Shown here: positions 1 through 8,903 of the stretch, piece after piece
Layout: every line of letters begins with the position of its first letter
Position numbering within the stretch: the first letter of the stretch is position 1
Origin: Edaphobacter modestus
GTDB lineage: Bacteria; Acidobacteriota; Terriglobia; Terriglobales; Acidobacteriaceae
Reading direction: 5' to 3'
DNA: 64,000 nt
NCBI RefSeq assembly: GCF_004217555.1
Contig: NZ_SHKW01000008.1
Coordinates: 1 to 64,000 of the forward strand
Made by a program: the position numbers and the translations under genes
The notes under the pieces: generated by a model
The model's input: only the letters and a program-made list of their open reading frames with translations
The model's database searches: none
Told to the model about the DNA's origin: nothing

Positions 1-1738
1 TGGCAGAGGATATGTCCTTGTGCGCATTCAACTGGTGCAGCATCCGCCTATACGTGCTCATAATCTCTTCCGGCTTCTGCATTCGCTGGAACTCTGCGGC
101 GACCTCGGTCACATGTTTCGGGTTGTACCCTAAATCTTCTCCGTAGATCTGCCGGAGCGTGCGCCAGTAGAAGCTCGCAGTCGTCAACAACAGAAACGTC
201 ACGGCAATCTGCGCCGCCAGTAAAACCTTGCTCGCAATGGCCGGCTGTCGCTTCATGCTCGACTTCGCCTTCAACACTGAAGCCGGATTCGCGTTCGTCG
301 CGAACAGCACCGGCACAATCCCCACCACGACCGTGCACAACACCGTAAAGATACCTGCAACAGCGAACATCCTCCAATCCGGATGCAACACCACAATCTC
401 ACCTGCGCCCGGCTTTGTTAGAAAGTTCGAGAGCATATGGGTGCCCGCAAAGGTGATCGGAAGCGCCAGCGCAGCTCCGCCAACCGCGACAATCAGTGCT
501 TCCATCAAGCACTGTCGCACCAGATGGCTCCGATTCGCTCCCAGCGCAACCCGCACCGCAAACTCGTGAGACCTCTCCAGCGTTCTCGCAAGCTGCAGTC
601 CCGCCACGTTGATGCAGCAGAACACCAGCGCACTCATCATCAGCACCTGAAGCAAGGTGAGAGTGCTGCCATAATCCTCCAGGGCTTGCTGCCCACGGCT
701 TGCGCTTGTCATCCAGAGACTCATCCCCTCAATCGCCGGATGACGAGAAACATAAGGTTGTAACTCATGCCGCAACCACTTAGCTGTGGTCTCCTGAAGA
801 TGTGCATTCGCCTCTTTCAGAGTCACGCCTTCACGTAGGCGTCCCACAGTCGTAAATCCAAAAAGATCCTCAGCATGTAGCGGGTCTTCTCTTCCTGCAT
901 CTCCTTGTATGTTGAGAAATGCCATCGGGATGTACATCTGCGTGGGCACGTTCGGCGTGATGCCCTCGAATCCCGAGGGTGTCACTCCCACAATCTGCGC
1001 TTGCTGCCCTGAGATCGTTATGCGTTCGCCGATCGCCGCAGGGTCCCGATGATACTTTGCGCTCCAGAAGTTGTAGCTCAATACCACGGGCCACACGGGA
1101 GGATGTTCCTGCTCGTTATCCTCGGGCGTTAACAACCGACCCCTCTCTGGCCGGACCCCCAGTACATCGAATGCATTGTCTGTCACAAGCATCGCGCTCA
1201 GGCTGCGTTCGTGATCCTCCTCATCCGGCGCCATCACGCGATCGTGCACCCACCCCGAAACACTCTCCAGATCTGTATGCCTCGATGCAAGATTAGAGAG
1301 CAGCGGATACGACAGCCCCAGTCCCCGCGCCGGATACTTCGGGCCTGTCATTGTTACAAATACAAGACCCTCCGGATTGTGCACTGGAAGAGTGCGAAAG
1401 ATCGCCTGGTACAGGACGGTGAAGATCGCCGTATTCGCGCCGATTCCCAGGCTAAGGATCAAGATTGCAGTGCCTACAAAAACAGGAGCTCTCTTCAGCT
1501 GGGCGAACGCAAATCTGAAGTTTGTTAAGATCGGGCTTAGAAGGCGATTCTCCCAGATCTCTTGCGCGTGGTCCTGCAACAGGGCCTGATTCCCGAACGA
1601 ACGGCGTGCAGCTTTGAGCGCCTCATGTGGAGACATCCCTTCAAGCTCAAACGCCTCTGCCTTCTCAAGCACATGAGACTCCATCTCCTCCCGGAGCTCT
1701 TCCGCCGTCGAGTGCCGATTATTCCGGAACCACCTCAT
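1..1738 (-). CDS. ADOP-family (MacB/FtsX-like) permease 1, partial at the left edge
   Basis: An uninterrupted reading frame starts at ATG 1738 and runs off the window, giving about 579 visible residues. The N-terminal 90 residues are the soluble ADOP region (MRWFRNNR, then EELREEMESH), followed by a first membrane segment (GTAILILSLGIGANTAIF), a MacB-type periplasmic domain, and FtsX-type membrane helices around residues 400-510. Such permeases in Acidobacteriota lack a fused ATPase; substrate and role are unknown. The start has GAGGAG upstream and lies 14 bp after the padR stop, so the two are one transcription unit. The C-terminal FtsX domain lies outside the window. Confidence 0.9.
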   Translation of the reverse strand, partial: MRWFRNNRHSTAEELREEMESHVLEKAEAFELEGMSPHEALKAARRSFGNQALLQDHAQEIWENRLLSPILTNFRFAFAQLKRAPVFVGTAILILSLGIGANTAIFTVLYQAIFRTLPVHNPEGLVFVTMTGPKYPARGLGLSYPLLSNLASRHTDLESVSGWVHDRVMAPDEEDHERSLSAMLVTDNAFDVLGVRPERGRLLTPEDNEQEHPPVWPVVLSYNFWSAKYHRDPAAIGERITISGQQAQIVGVTPSGFEGITPNVPTQMYIPMAFLNIQGDAGREDPLHAEDLFGFTTVGRLREGVTLKEANAHLQETTAKWLRHELQPYVSRHPAIEGMSLWMTSASRGQQALEDYGSTLTLLQVLMMSALVFCCINVAGLQLARTLERSHEFAVRVALGANRSHLVRQCLMEALIVAVGGAALALPITFAGTHMLSNFLTKPGAGEIVVLHPDWRMFAVAGIFTVLCTVVVGIVPVLFATNANPASVLKAKSSMKRQPAIASKVLLAAQIAVTFLLLTTASFYWRTLRQIYGEDLGYNPKHVTEVAAEFQRMQKPEEIMSTYRRMLHQLNAHKDISSA

Positions 1739-1752
1739 CACTCGCCTGCTCC

Positions 1753-2079
1753 TCAGTTCGCCAAAACCAATTGAATGCCCTTCAGCATCGCCTCGAACCT
1801 CGACGTCTCTTCAACCAGATGCTTCTTACCCGCAGCTGTAATGCTGTACGTCCTCACACGCCGATTCGTCGAAGAGGTCTGCCACAGCGCATCCAGCCAG
1901 CCTGCCTTCAACATGCGCTGCAATGCTGGATACAACGACCCTTCTTCCACATTCAATAGGTCTTCTGAGGTCTGTTGAATGTGTTGCACCAATGCATACC
2001 CATGCATTGGCTTCACCTTCAACGAACGGAGAATCATCATCTCTAAAGCTCCCGGAAATAGATCTCGCGGCTTTTGCAT
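1753..2079 (-). CDS. PadR-family transcriptional regulator 1
   Basis: 108 residues with the classic PadR winged-helix signature: a start of the form LFPGALEMMILRSL, the HGYALVQHIQ recognition region, the EGSLYPALQRM wing and a TNRRVRTYSITAAGKKHL segment. PadR proteins repress neighbouring transport genes and respond to small ligands. It is transcribed leftward directly ahead of ADOP permease 1, which it presumably controls. Its closest relative by eye inside the window is the PadR at 3967. Confidence 0.93.
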   Translation of the reverse strand: MQKPRDLFPGALEMMILRSLKVKPMHGYALVQHIQQTSEDLLNVEEGSLYPALQRMLKAGWLDALWQTSSTNRRVRTYSITAAGKKHLVEETSRFEAMLKGIQLVLAN

Positions 2080-2109
2080 AGACTTTCACCCCTATTTCTA
2101 GCAGGCCTA

Positions 2110-2138
2110 GAGTAAATATGCCTAACTAATTTTGTCAA
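2110..2138 (-). promoter_or_regulatory. candidate promoter of the padR1-ADOP1 unit
   Basis: Reading the minus strand there is a perfect TTGACA (2138-2133) and, 16 bases later, a weak TTTACT hexamer, 30-60 bases ahead of the padR1 start. A partly palindromic TAGGC/GCCTG region overlaps the -10 area and could be the repressor site, but symmetry is imperfect. Confidence 0.4.
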
Positions 2139-2661
2139 TCCCGTTCCCATCATCCTCACAGTCCACACCCCGCTCTGCGCTGCGACTTCTCAAAACGGCT
2201 TCAAAACAACGAGAGTCTTAGTCAAGGCCGCGAGCACAAGTATCCACCCGAATCTACATCACGGTTGGGTATCTCCCTGGCAATCAAGTGCTGTGGTCGT
2301 CCTGTCCCAACACTTGAACATTGGACATCGGAAATTACAGAACTGAAGTTGCCGATAAGCGGGACTTTGCGGGCCCAACGGGATTTCTTGCGGTTTACCC
2401 GTTATCCGGCCGAAATCATTAAAGATAGGGCGACTAATCGTACTCATGGGTGCGGCACATGTTCGTTATTGGACGCTCTGTCGCAGAAATAGACACCGAA
2501 CCTTGAACCATCCCATCTCTAGCGCGATTCGTTTCAATGTCTTGAAATCACTTCCATCTGGTGCACGACGTGCTTTGATGACTGCTAGCAGTCGAAGTGC
2601 ACTCTCATGTTCAGTGGGCGACTGTGGCGCGCCAGAACTAACAAAGGAGTCGCTAAAGAAG
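2139..2661. other. intergenic stretch without a supported gene
   Basis: About 520 bases between the padR1 promoter and the next gene. Open frames here are short and have no recognisable family signature. I see no transposon end in it. Confidence 0.5.
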
Positions 2662-3427
2662 ATGCTAAGGAAGCTAATCATCGCAGCAGCGGTTTGCCTT
2701 GCGAGCGGAATCGCAGCCTCAGCTCAGTCGGACGGAGCCGCCGATCCCATCTGGCGAGGAGCGATTTTGGGGAAACTACTGTGATGTACACGCAAACCGC
2801 TTCCGGCGAGATGAAGTTTACGGCCATGGGCCAGTCGTATACGTTTCAGATGGACGGAAAGGACTACACCTCGCTGTTCGGGGTAACGTCCGCGTGGAAG
2901 CAGATCGGCGGCTTGACTTGGGAGATCGCGATCAAGCAGGACGGTAAGTTGATCAACACGACGACGACCACACTTTCAGCGGACGGCAAGACCTGACGAC
3001 GAACGAAACGGGACCGAAGCAGACAAGCGGAACGTTCCATCGAACGACAGTCTATTCGCGGGCCTCCGGCGGCACCGGGCTGGTGGGAATTTGGAAGACG
3101 AAGAACCCACCGAGAATGCCACGCGTCGTGGAACTGGCGCCTTCTGGCGCTGATGGCCTTGCGATCCGGTTTCCGGACGACAAGGAAGGTTGCGAAGCGA
3201 AATTCGATGGCAAGGACTATCCGGTGACCGGTCCCGTTGTACAGCCCGCTATGACGTTGGCCATTGAGAAGACCAGCCTGCGATCTTTCGACGTGACGGG
3301 CAAACAACACAGCAAGTCGATCTTCAAGATAGCCTTCACCGTTTCGGACGACGGTAAGACCTTGATGCAAACCGGCAGCATGATCGGCACCAGCGAAAAG
3401 TTCGCCGCTGTCTACGACCGCCAGTGA
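2662..3427 (+). pseudogene. secreted hypothetical protein, broken by frameshifts
   Basis: The start MLRKLIIAAAVCLASGIAA is a clear signal peptide after AAAGAAG. The frame dies after DPIWRGAILGKLL, resumes in another frame at YTQTASGEMKFTAMG and ends at a stop after LSADGKT, where a third frame continues through TNETGPKQTSG and GIWKTKNPP to VYDRQ. The pieces are collinear and make one protein of about 250 residues resembling small secreted acidobacterial proteins that begin DPxxGTWKLN; the usual GTWKLN strand is disrupted here. At least two frame changes make it a pseudogene unless the assembly is wrong. Confidence 0.7.
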
Positions 3428-3460
3428 GCGTGTCGGACAAGTTGTTCCACCGAGAAAGCC

Positions 3461-3497
3461 GAAAGCCGACCCTCGAAGCGTCTTCGGGGTCGGCTTC
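3461..3497 (+). terminator. hairpin terminator after the secreted-protein pseudogene
   Basis: Arms GAAAGCCGACCCTCGAAG and TCTTCGGGGTCGGCTTC pair almost completely over about 16 bp around a tiny loop, 34 bases after the stop at 3427. The following T-run is weak. Confidence 0.6.
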
Positions 3498-3587
3498 TAC
3501 CCTTTGAGGCTACAGGTGCCACAACTCCCCATGGCCATGATAAGCAGCAAGGTCTTGGGTAACGGCGCAGCGTTTAGTGAGAACTCC

Positions 3588-3592
3588 CGTGT
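3588..3592. repeat. target-site duplication CGTGT, left copy
   Basis: CGTGT at 3588-3592 immediately precedes the left inverted repeat and recurs at 7180-7184 immediately after the right one. Five-base duplications are characteristic of Tn3-family transposition. Confidence 0.8.
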
Positions 3593-3631
3593 GGGGTAGT
3601 AGCCACATCTAACCGAAAACCTCCGTTAAGG
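3593..3631 (+). repeat. left 39-bp terminal inverted repeat of the Tn3-type element
   Basis: Begins GGGGTAGTAGCC, ends CTCCGTTAAGG. Differs from the right repeat at one position (T versus C after CCACATC). Confidence 0.9.
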
Positions 3632-3887
3632 AAAACAATCTCGGCCAACCCCCACCGGGGGAAACTGCGCCTTCGGCAATTACTACGCACTTTAATGCGT
3701 TTTTGAGCCGCTCTGTCGCGCCATAAGGGCCGATTTCCTGCTGGAAAGTGCGCAGTAACTGTATTCTGCGCAGTCTGATTGTATGCCGAGATGCAGGGTG
3801 GATGCCCATGGTTCAGCGTATCCACTCCTCCCCATAGGCAGACTCCCGATGCTGATCAGGAATATGAAGTGATAATTTTGACCGAAA

Positions 3888-3942
3888 GGTGCCATAGCCT
3901 GTCTATGGCACCTATTATTTATGGCATAGACAACCTATGCCA
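3888..3942. promoter_or_regulatory. tandem palindromic operators upstream of padR2
   Basis: Two inverted repeats with the same half-site: GGTGCCATAG-CCTGT-CTATGGCACC (3888-3912, ten-base perfect arms) and TGGCATAG-ACAAC-CTATGCCA (3922-3942, eight-base perfect arms). Both use a 5-base spacer and the half-site CTATGGCA or its variant CTATGCCA. They sit just upstream of the padR2 start and just downstream of a TTGACC hexamer (3878-3883), so bound repressor would block the promoter. Autoregulation by the adjacent PadR is the natural inference. Confidence 0.75.
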
Positions 3943-3966
3943 AGGAAGAACGTTGAGGTGCCGCTG

Positions 3967-4296
3967 ATGAAACGCGATGAGATACCGCCGGGAACGCTCT
4001 CTATGCTTATTCTAAAGACCCTCTCGCTTCATGGCCCTCTGCATGGTTACGAGATGGCAGACTCCATCCAGCAGAGCTCCGAGGACATTCTTCAGGTGGA
4101 AGAGGGATCGTTGTACCCCGCACTGCAACGCATGCTGGTTAAGGGATGGGTGACGGCGGAGTGGGGCGTGACCGCCGGCAATCGGCGCGCCCGCTACTAC
4201 AAGCTAACCGCCGTCGGCCGCAAGCAGCTTGTTCATGAACTTTCACAGTTCGAGCGGGTCTTTGGCGCGATCAATCGCGTTGTGCAGACGGCATAA
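3967..4296 (+). CDS. PadR-family transcriptional regulator 2
   Basis: Start chosen at ATG 3967 (MKRDEIPPGTLSML), which has GAGG nine bases upstream and matches family N-termini; an ATG at 3937 lies inside the operator and is less likely. 109 residues with LHGYEMADSIQQ, EGSLYPALQRM and a NRRARYYKLTAVGRKQL wing. It lies between two palindromic operators and ADOP permease 2, 13 bp ahead of the latter, and is cargo of the Tn3-type element. Confidence 0.93.
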   Translation: MKRDEIPPGTLSMLILKTLSLHGPLHGYEMADSIQQSSEDILQVEEGSLYPALQRMLVKGWVTAEWGVTAGNRRARYYKLTAVGRKQLVHELSQFERVFGAINRVVQTA

Positions 4297-4309
4297 GGGA
4301 GAAGCTGCC

Positions 4310-7033
4310 ATGTTCTTCAACGAAGCAATTCGACGCGTGAAGATGCTGTTCCGCGGCAAGCAGTATCAGGACGATCTCGACGAGGAGATGCGGCTACACA
4401 GGGAGCTTCGCGAAAAGAAGTACGTCGACTCAGGGATGTCTCCTGAGGGCGCCCGCGGCGCGGCGTATCGCAGCTTCGGGAATGCGGCTTCCCTCAGAGA
4501 GACCAGCTATCGTGCGTGGGGATGGAGTTGGCTTGAAAGCCTGACGCAGGATGTGCGCTACGGCGTGCGATCAATGTTTCGCAGCCCTGCGCTGACGCTG
4601 GTGGCGCTGCTCTCGCTTGCGCTCGGAATCGGCGCGAACACCGCGATCTTCAGCTTTCTCGATGCGATCATGCTTCGCTCGCTTCCGGTGAAGGAACCCA
4701 CGCAACTGGTTCTTCTGGGCGAAGGAAATGAGGGAGGCGTCACCGACAGGTACGGTTCGACCACGCTGTACTCCTATCCGTTCTATCGCCAGTTCCAGCA
4801 GAAGAACGCGGTCTTCTCCGACGTCGCCGCAATCTATAGCATGAGCAGCAACATTCACGCCACAATCGATAGCCGCGATGCGACCGAACTGATGCGCGCG
4901 CAGGTCGTCTCCGGAACCTACTTTTCGACGCTCGGCGTTCAGCCCTTGATAGGCAGGTCACTCAGCGACGACGACGACAACTCCGAGGGCGATCATCCTG
5001 TCGCTGTTATCAGCTATGCGTGGTGGAAGCGTGGCCTGGCCGGCGATCCTGCAGTGCTGAACAGGAAGATCAAGCTCGGCACCATCATGTTCCAGATTGT
5101 GGGGGTTGCCCCACCTGAGTTCTTCGGAACCTCAGTCGGGGAGGCGCCCGACATCTGGGTTCCGATGTCGATGATGAAGTCGATACCTGGGGGATGGAAT
5201 GGATACAAGAACAACTTCTTCCAAGCGAGCTACCTCATGGGACGCTTGAAGCCCGGCGTCTCTCTCGAACAGGCAACTTCAAATGTTAACCTGGTGTACC
5301 AGCAGATCACTCGTGCGTTCCCTGACGGCGACCTGAATCCGAGAAACGTCGAACACCTTCGCAACGCACACGTCGTGCTGACGCCGATCGCGAAGGGCCT
5401 CTCTTCCTTGCGCGGCAGATTCTCTGAGCCGCTGAAGATACTGATGGGGATTACAGCACTCGTCCTGCTGATCGCCTGCGCCAACATTGCGAATCTTCTG
5501 CTTGCGCGTTCGACCGCGAGAGCGCGAGAGCTTGCGGTACGCCAGGCCCTGGGCGCGCGCCGCATAAGAATTGTGCGACAGTTGCTCACCGAGAGCCTGG
5601 TGCTTGCTATCACCGGTGGCTTACTTGGGCTGGTCTTCGCTGCCTTCGCCGACAAGCTGCTGCTTCGCATGATCTCCGGCGGAGGTGACATGATCCCTCT
5701 CGACATCTCGATCAACACGCGACTTCTTTTCTTCAGCTTCGCGGTCACGGTAGCTACTGCCATCCTCTTCGGCAGCATTCCCGCTTTGCGCAGTACGCGT
5801 GTTGAATTGACGGATGCCCTGAAAGATGGTCGCGGTGGTGCAAGCAGCACATCGCGCAGTCCTCTCGGCAAGGCGCTCATCGTTACTCAGGTTGCGCTTT
5901 CGCTCGTGCTGATGGTCGGAGCGATCCTGTTTATCCGCAGCCTGCAAAATCTCAACAATGTTGATACCGGCTTCGCTCGCAAAGGTGTGCTTCGAGTGGT
6001 GATTGACTCGAACGTCACGGGACTTGGAGGCGGGGATCCGCGCATGATTGCGATGTTTCAGCAGATCGAGCAGAGCGTGAGTTCGATGCCTGGCGTGAAA
6101 GCCGCGAGCTTCGCCTCGTTTATCTTCGCCCAGGGAGCCTGGATGACCGGCATTCATGTTGCGGGTATAAATGTCGACGAAAACGTCAATATCAAGCACA
6201 ACGTCATCGGCAACGGCTACTTCTCCACGATGCAGATCCCTCTGCTGGCCGGTCGCACGTTCGGCCCGCAGGATACGGCCACCTCACAGCGCGTCGCGAT
6301 CATCAGCAAGCGCATGGCGAAAGACTTGTTTCCCGCAGGCATCAATCCAATTGGCCGTCACTACTACACGGGATGGGACCCGTTGCCTGATACCGACGTA
6401 GAAGTCATCGGCATCGTCAAAGACGTCAAAATCTTCGATTTGGAGGAGAAGCCTCAGTACGTTGACTACATCCCGAATCCGCAGCACCCTTGGGTCTACG
6501 GAACGCTCGCCGTGCGCTACGAAGGCGACTTCAATACAGTCTCGAATGAGGTGCAGCGGGCAATTCACATCGTCAACCGCAACCTGCCTATCAGCCGCGT
6601 CACCACGGTCGACGAGCAGGTCTCGCGCACCATCACCAACCAGCGCCTGGTCGCGCAGCTATCGGCCTTCTTCGGTCTTCTCGCCGTCTTTCTCTCCTGC
6701 ATCGGCATCTATGGCCTGATGTCGTACATGGTGAGCAGGCGCACCAACGAGATCGGCATTCGCATCGCCATCGGTGCAACACGCGCCAATGTGCGCTGGC
6801 TCGTGATGCGCGAGATCGTCCTGCTGGCAGCCATCGGCATCGCCGTGGGAGCTCCCGTTACACTCGCCGGAAGCCGCGTTGTCGCGAACCTGCTCTTCGG
6901 TCTTCGTGGCACAGACACAGCCAGCCTTCTTGGGTCCGTCGTCGCGCTGATGCTGGTTTCCATCATAGCTGGCTATCTTCCGGCGCGCCGAGCGGCACAG
7001 GTCGATCCCATGGTGGCGCTTCGCCGTGAATGA
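4310..7033 (+). CDS. ADOP-family permease 2 (MacB/FtsX-like)
   Basis: 907 residues from ATG 4310, preceded by GGGAGAAG; the open frame extends upstream to 4229 but that part overlaps padR2. Order: soluble ADOP region with EEMRLHRELREK (about residues 20-85), membrane segment LVALLSLALGIGANTAIFSF, large periplasmic MacB-core domain, FtsX helices near 385-500 (ITALVLLIACANIANLLLA, then ARELAVRQALGARR), a second periplasmic domain, and a second FtsX set near the end (CIGIYGLMSYMVSRR). It ends in the characteristic YLPARRAAQVDPMVALRRE. There is no ATPase domain or neighbouring ATPase gene. Substrate unknown; transcribed with padR2. Confidence 0.93.
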   Translation: MFFNEAIRRVKMLFRGKQYQDDLDEEMRLHRELREKKYVDSGMSPEGARGAAYRSFGNAASLRETSYRAWGWSWLESLTQDVRYGVRSMFRSPALTLVALLSLALGIGANTAIFSFLDAIMLRSLPVKEPTQLVLLGEGNEGGVTDRYGSTTLYSYPFYRQFQQKNAVFSDVAAIYSMSSNIHATIDSRDATELMRAQVVSGTYFSTLGVQPLIGRSLSDDDDNSEGDHPVAVISYAWWKRGLAGDPAVLNRKIKLGTIMFQIVGVAPPEFFGTSVGEAPDIWVPMSMMKSIPGGWNGYKNNFFQASYLMGRLKPGVSLEQATSNVNLVYQQITRAFPDGDLNPRNVEHLRNAHVVLTPIAKGLSSLRGRFSEPLKILMGITALVLLIACANIANLLLARSTARARELAVRQALGARRIRIVRQLLTESLVLAITGGLLGLVFAAFADKLLLRMISGGGDMIPLDISINTRLLFFSFAVTVATAILFGSIPALRSTRVELTDALKDGRGGASSTSRSPLGKALIVTQVALSLVLMVGAILFIRSLQNLNNVDTGFARKGVLRVVIDSNVTGLGGGDPRMIAMFQQIEQSVSSMPGVKAASFASFIFAQGAWMTGIHVAGINVDENVNIKHNVIGNGYFSTMQIPLLAGRTFGPQDTATSQRVAIISKRMAKDLFPAGINPIGRHYYTGWDPLPDTDVEVIGIVKDVKIFDLEEKPQYVDYIPNPQHPWVYGTLAVRYEGDFNTVSNEVQRAIHIVNRNLPISRVTTVDEQVSRTITNQRLVAQLSAFFGLLAVFLSCIGIYGLMSYMVSRRTNEIGIRIAIGATRANVRWLVMREIVLLAAIGIAVGAPVTLAGSRVVANLLFGLRGTDTASLLGSVVALMLVSIIAGYLPARRAAQVDPMVALRRE

Positions 7034-7140
7034 CAAACATTCGAAAATCTGACGTTCGAAGAGTTTAAGCAGATCCGGTCGTAACAGTTCTTTGCCGCCC
7101 CGAGGCCTGGTTTCCCCCTGAATGAGGGTCAGATCAAAAT

Positions 7141-7179
7141 CCTTAACGGAGGTTTTCGGTTGGATGTGGCTACTACCCC
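7141..7179 (-). repeat. right 39-bp terminal inverted repeat of the Tn3-type element
   Basis: Reverse complement begins GGGGTAGTAGCC; matches the left repeat at 38 of 39 positions. The base after it starts the second CGTGT copy (7180-7184). Confidence 0.9.
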
Positions 7180-7184
7180 CGTGT
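7180..7184. repeat. target-site duplication CGTGT, right copy
   Basis: Identical to 3588-3592 and directly outside the right inverted repeat. Confidence 0.8.
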
Positions 7185-7204
7185 GGTCGACAATACGGAA
7201 GGAA

Positions 7205-7674
7205 TCATTCGAAAGACCTGCGGAGGTTGCAGACCGCGCTGCTCCCGGTCATTGGGAGGGCGGCCTGCTCGCAGGCAGCAAAAACAGTCATATCGCAACC
7301 CTGGTGGAACGTCATTCGCGTTTCGTCATGCTCATCAAAGTGCCCAGCAAAGACACTACGACGGTTGTCGCCGCGCTGAGCAAGCACGTGCCTAAGCTCC
7401 CCGCGACCCTGCGGCGCTCGTTGACCTGGGACCGGGGACACGAGATGGCAAACACAAGAGCTTCACGGTGGACACGGATGTAAAGGTCTACTTCTGTGAT
7501 CCACAGAGTCCCTGGCAGCGCGGCACCAATGAAAATACCAACGGCCTACTGAGACAGTACTTCCCTAAGAGGACAGACTTGTCCGTCTACTCGCAAGCCG
7601 ATCTCAACAAGGTAGCCCTGCGCCTCAATCAACGCCCGCGAGAGACCTTGGGCTTTTCAAACCCCGGCGAGTAA
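7205..7674 (+). pseudogene. IS30-family transposase remnant
   Basis: Collinear pieces in two frames: GHWEGGLLAGSKNSHIATL, VERHSRF and LTWDRGHEMA (frame to about 7455), then TDVKVYFCDPQSPWQRGTNE and NTNGLLRQYFPK (frame 7468-7674). These are IS30 DDE-domain hallmarks. The N-terminal DNA-binding half is missing, there is a one-base frame change near 7455-7470, and the first catalytic aspartate (normally HWEGDL) is glycine, so it cannot be active. It starts only about 25 bases after the Tn3-type element's right end, but I could not recognise the missing half on the left side of that element. Confidence 0.85.
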
Positions 7675-7777
7675 ACTGCAAGCCAGTGTTGCATCGACCG
7701 TTGAGCCCGCCCCGTTTTAGGGAAACGAGCCGTTTTAGCGCCCGCCGTCACTGTCATCCCGGTATACTTGTGCCGCT

Positions 7778-8383
7778 ATGCGCCTAACCCTTGTACTGCT
7801 CCTATCCCTAGTCCCATCCTGCCTCCAGGCTCAAGCCAGCTCGATCAACAACTCGCCCTCGTCTGTCTCGGACAATGCGACATTGACCGAAATGTTCACA
7901 GTTGATCAGAAGGCGAGAGAGGGCGATCACATCGACTGGGCGAAACTGACGAAAGACGATGAACAACGGAGGAATGATCTCCGTCGGATGCTCTCCGCCG
8001 GCGGAGTTCGTACCGGGAATGACTACTTTCATGCGGCAATGATCTTTCAGCATGGCCAAAATCCCGATGAATACTTGGAAGCTCATGTGCTCGCGATGGA
8101 TGCGGTTGCACTAGGCAGCAAAGAAGCCCGGTGGCTTTCCGCAGCCACGCTGGATCGGTACCTTCTATCGATTTGGCAGCCTCAAGTGTTTGGCACGCAA
8201 TTTCACGGTGGACCTAACTTCGAGGCCATGACGCATAACAAGATCAACCCGGCGATTGTCAGTGATCCCATGAGAAGCGCTATATGCGTCGTTTCCACTT
8301 CGGAGCAAGACAAGGTGCTCGAAACCGTCAATCACGGCGGGAAGTTCGGAAGCACTCAATCGAAGGAAGATCATTGTAAGTAG
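7778..8383 (+). CDS. secreted hypothetical protein of DUF6624-like type
   Basis: 201 residues with a signal peptide (MRLTLVLLLSLVPSCLQAQA). The mature part has the motif FHAAMIFQHGQNPDEYLEAH followed by LAMDAVALGSKEARWLSAAT and LDRYL. I recall this pattern from small secreted proteins annotated with a helical DUF6624-like domain; function unknown. Nothing nearby suggests a partner. Confidence 0.7.
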   Translation: MRLTLVLLLSLVPSCLQAQASSINNSPSSVSDNATLTEMFTVDQKAREGDHIDWAKLTKDDEQRRNDLRRMLSAGGVRTGNDYFHAAMIFQHGQNPDEYLEAHVLAMDAVALGSKEARWLSAATLDRYLLSIWQPQVFGTQFHGGPNFEAMTHNKINPAIVSDPMRSAICVVSTSEQDKVLETVNHGGKFGSTQSKEDHCK

Positions 8384-8668
8384 CCAGTAGCGCTCTCTGT
8401 TAGTTTCGCCATGGGAAGCTTGGCTTGCCTGCGGATACAACGCCGGCCTGAGAGACATCGTCAGCCTGCTCCGGCTTCGCAATGGGCCAGAGTTACCGGC
8501 AAACCGGGTCGACGAATTCTGACTTCAGCCAAACTCGGTTGGGCAAACAGGTTTTCGGTCGTCTTAGGATTATTGCGGTATTGTGACATGAAAGTTCATT
8601 GTCGTGGTAAGTTCAGGGCCCGTATAGCTCTTTGATGCAACATCAAGTATTTCACTTATTTTGGCAAC

Positions 8669-8800
8669 CTACACAGAGAGAGAGTTGATGTGATTGGCGC
8701 CCTCCTGCCAATGATCGAGTACGAAAACGCGCTCGTCGAACGTGAGGACATCCTTTTGGAGAAGAGCACACGCCTGCGCGTGCAACGCGGTTAGCTGCTT
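8669..8800 (-). pseudogene. possible fragment of an N6-adenine methyltransferase-like gene
   Basis: The end of a leftward frame reads TFDERVFVLDHWQEGANHIN, which looks like the segment just before the AFFTP motif of plasmid-borne SAM-dependent methyltransferases; the frame then stops (NSLSV) where AFFTP would follow. The rest of that open frame is not protein-like and overlaps the DUF1643 gene. Weak call. The surrounding 8384-8903 stretch shows nothing else. Confidence 0.3.
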
Positions 8801-8903
8801 TGAGAGTCTGGACAATGGTTCTCTTTTCAGTGAGAGGTTAAATGGAAAGGCCGCCCAAGGCCGCTTTGAATAGGATTTATATCTCGGGGGCACATAAATC
8901 GTC

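Larger units (their letters stand above)
3593..7179. mobile_element. Tn3-type inverted-repeat element carrying only a PadR/ADOP pair
   Basis: A 3587-bp segment bounded by 39-bp inverted repeats (38 of 39 matching) that start GGGGTAGTAGCC and end CGAAAACCTCCGTTAAGG inside. This follows the Tn3-family terminal repeat pattern, which begins GGGGT and has an inner CGAAAAC...CGTTAAG box. Flanks are CGTGT on both sides. Inside are only padR2 and ADOP permease 2, with no transposase or resolvase, so the unit would need a Tn3-family transposase in trans. This is the layout of a mobile insertion cassette. Confidence 0.85.

Noticed and set aside
48..1774. Several plus-strand frames of 70-110 codons at the left edge
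   Set aside because: They are shadows of the long open ADOP permease frame on the minus strand, which is continuous from 1738 to the window edge.
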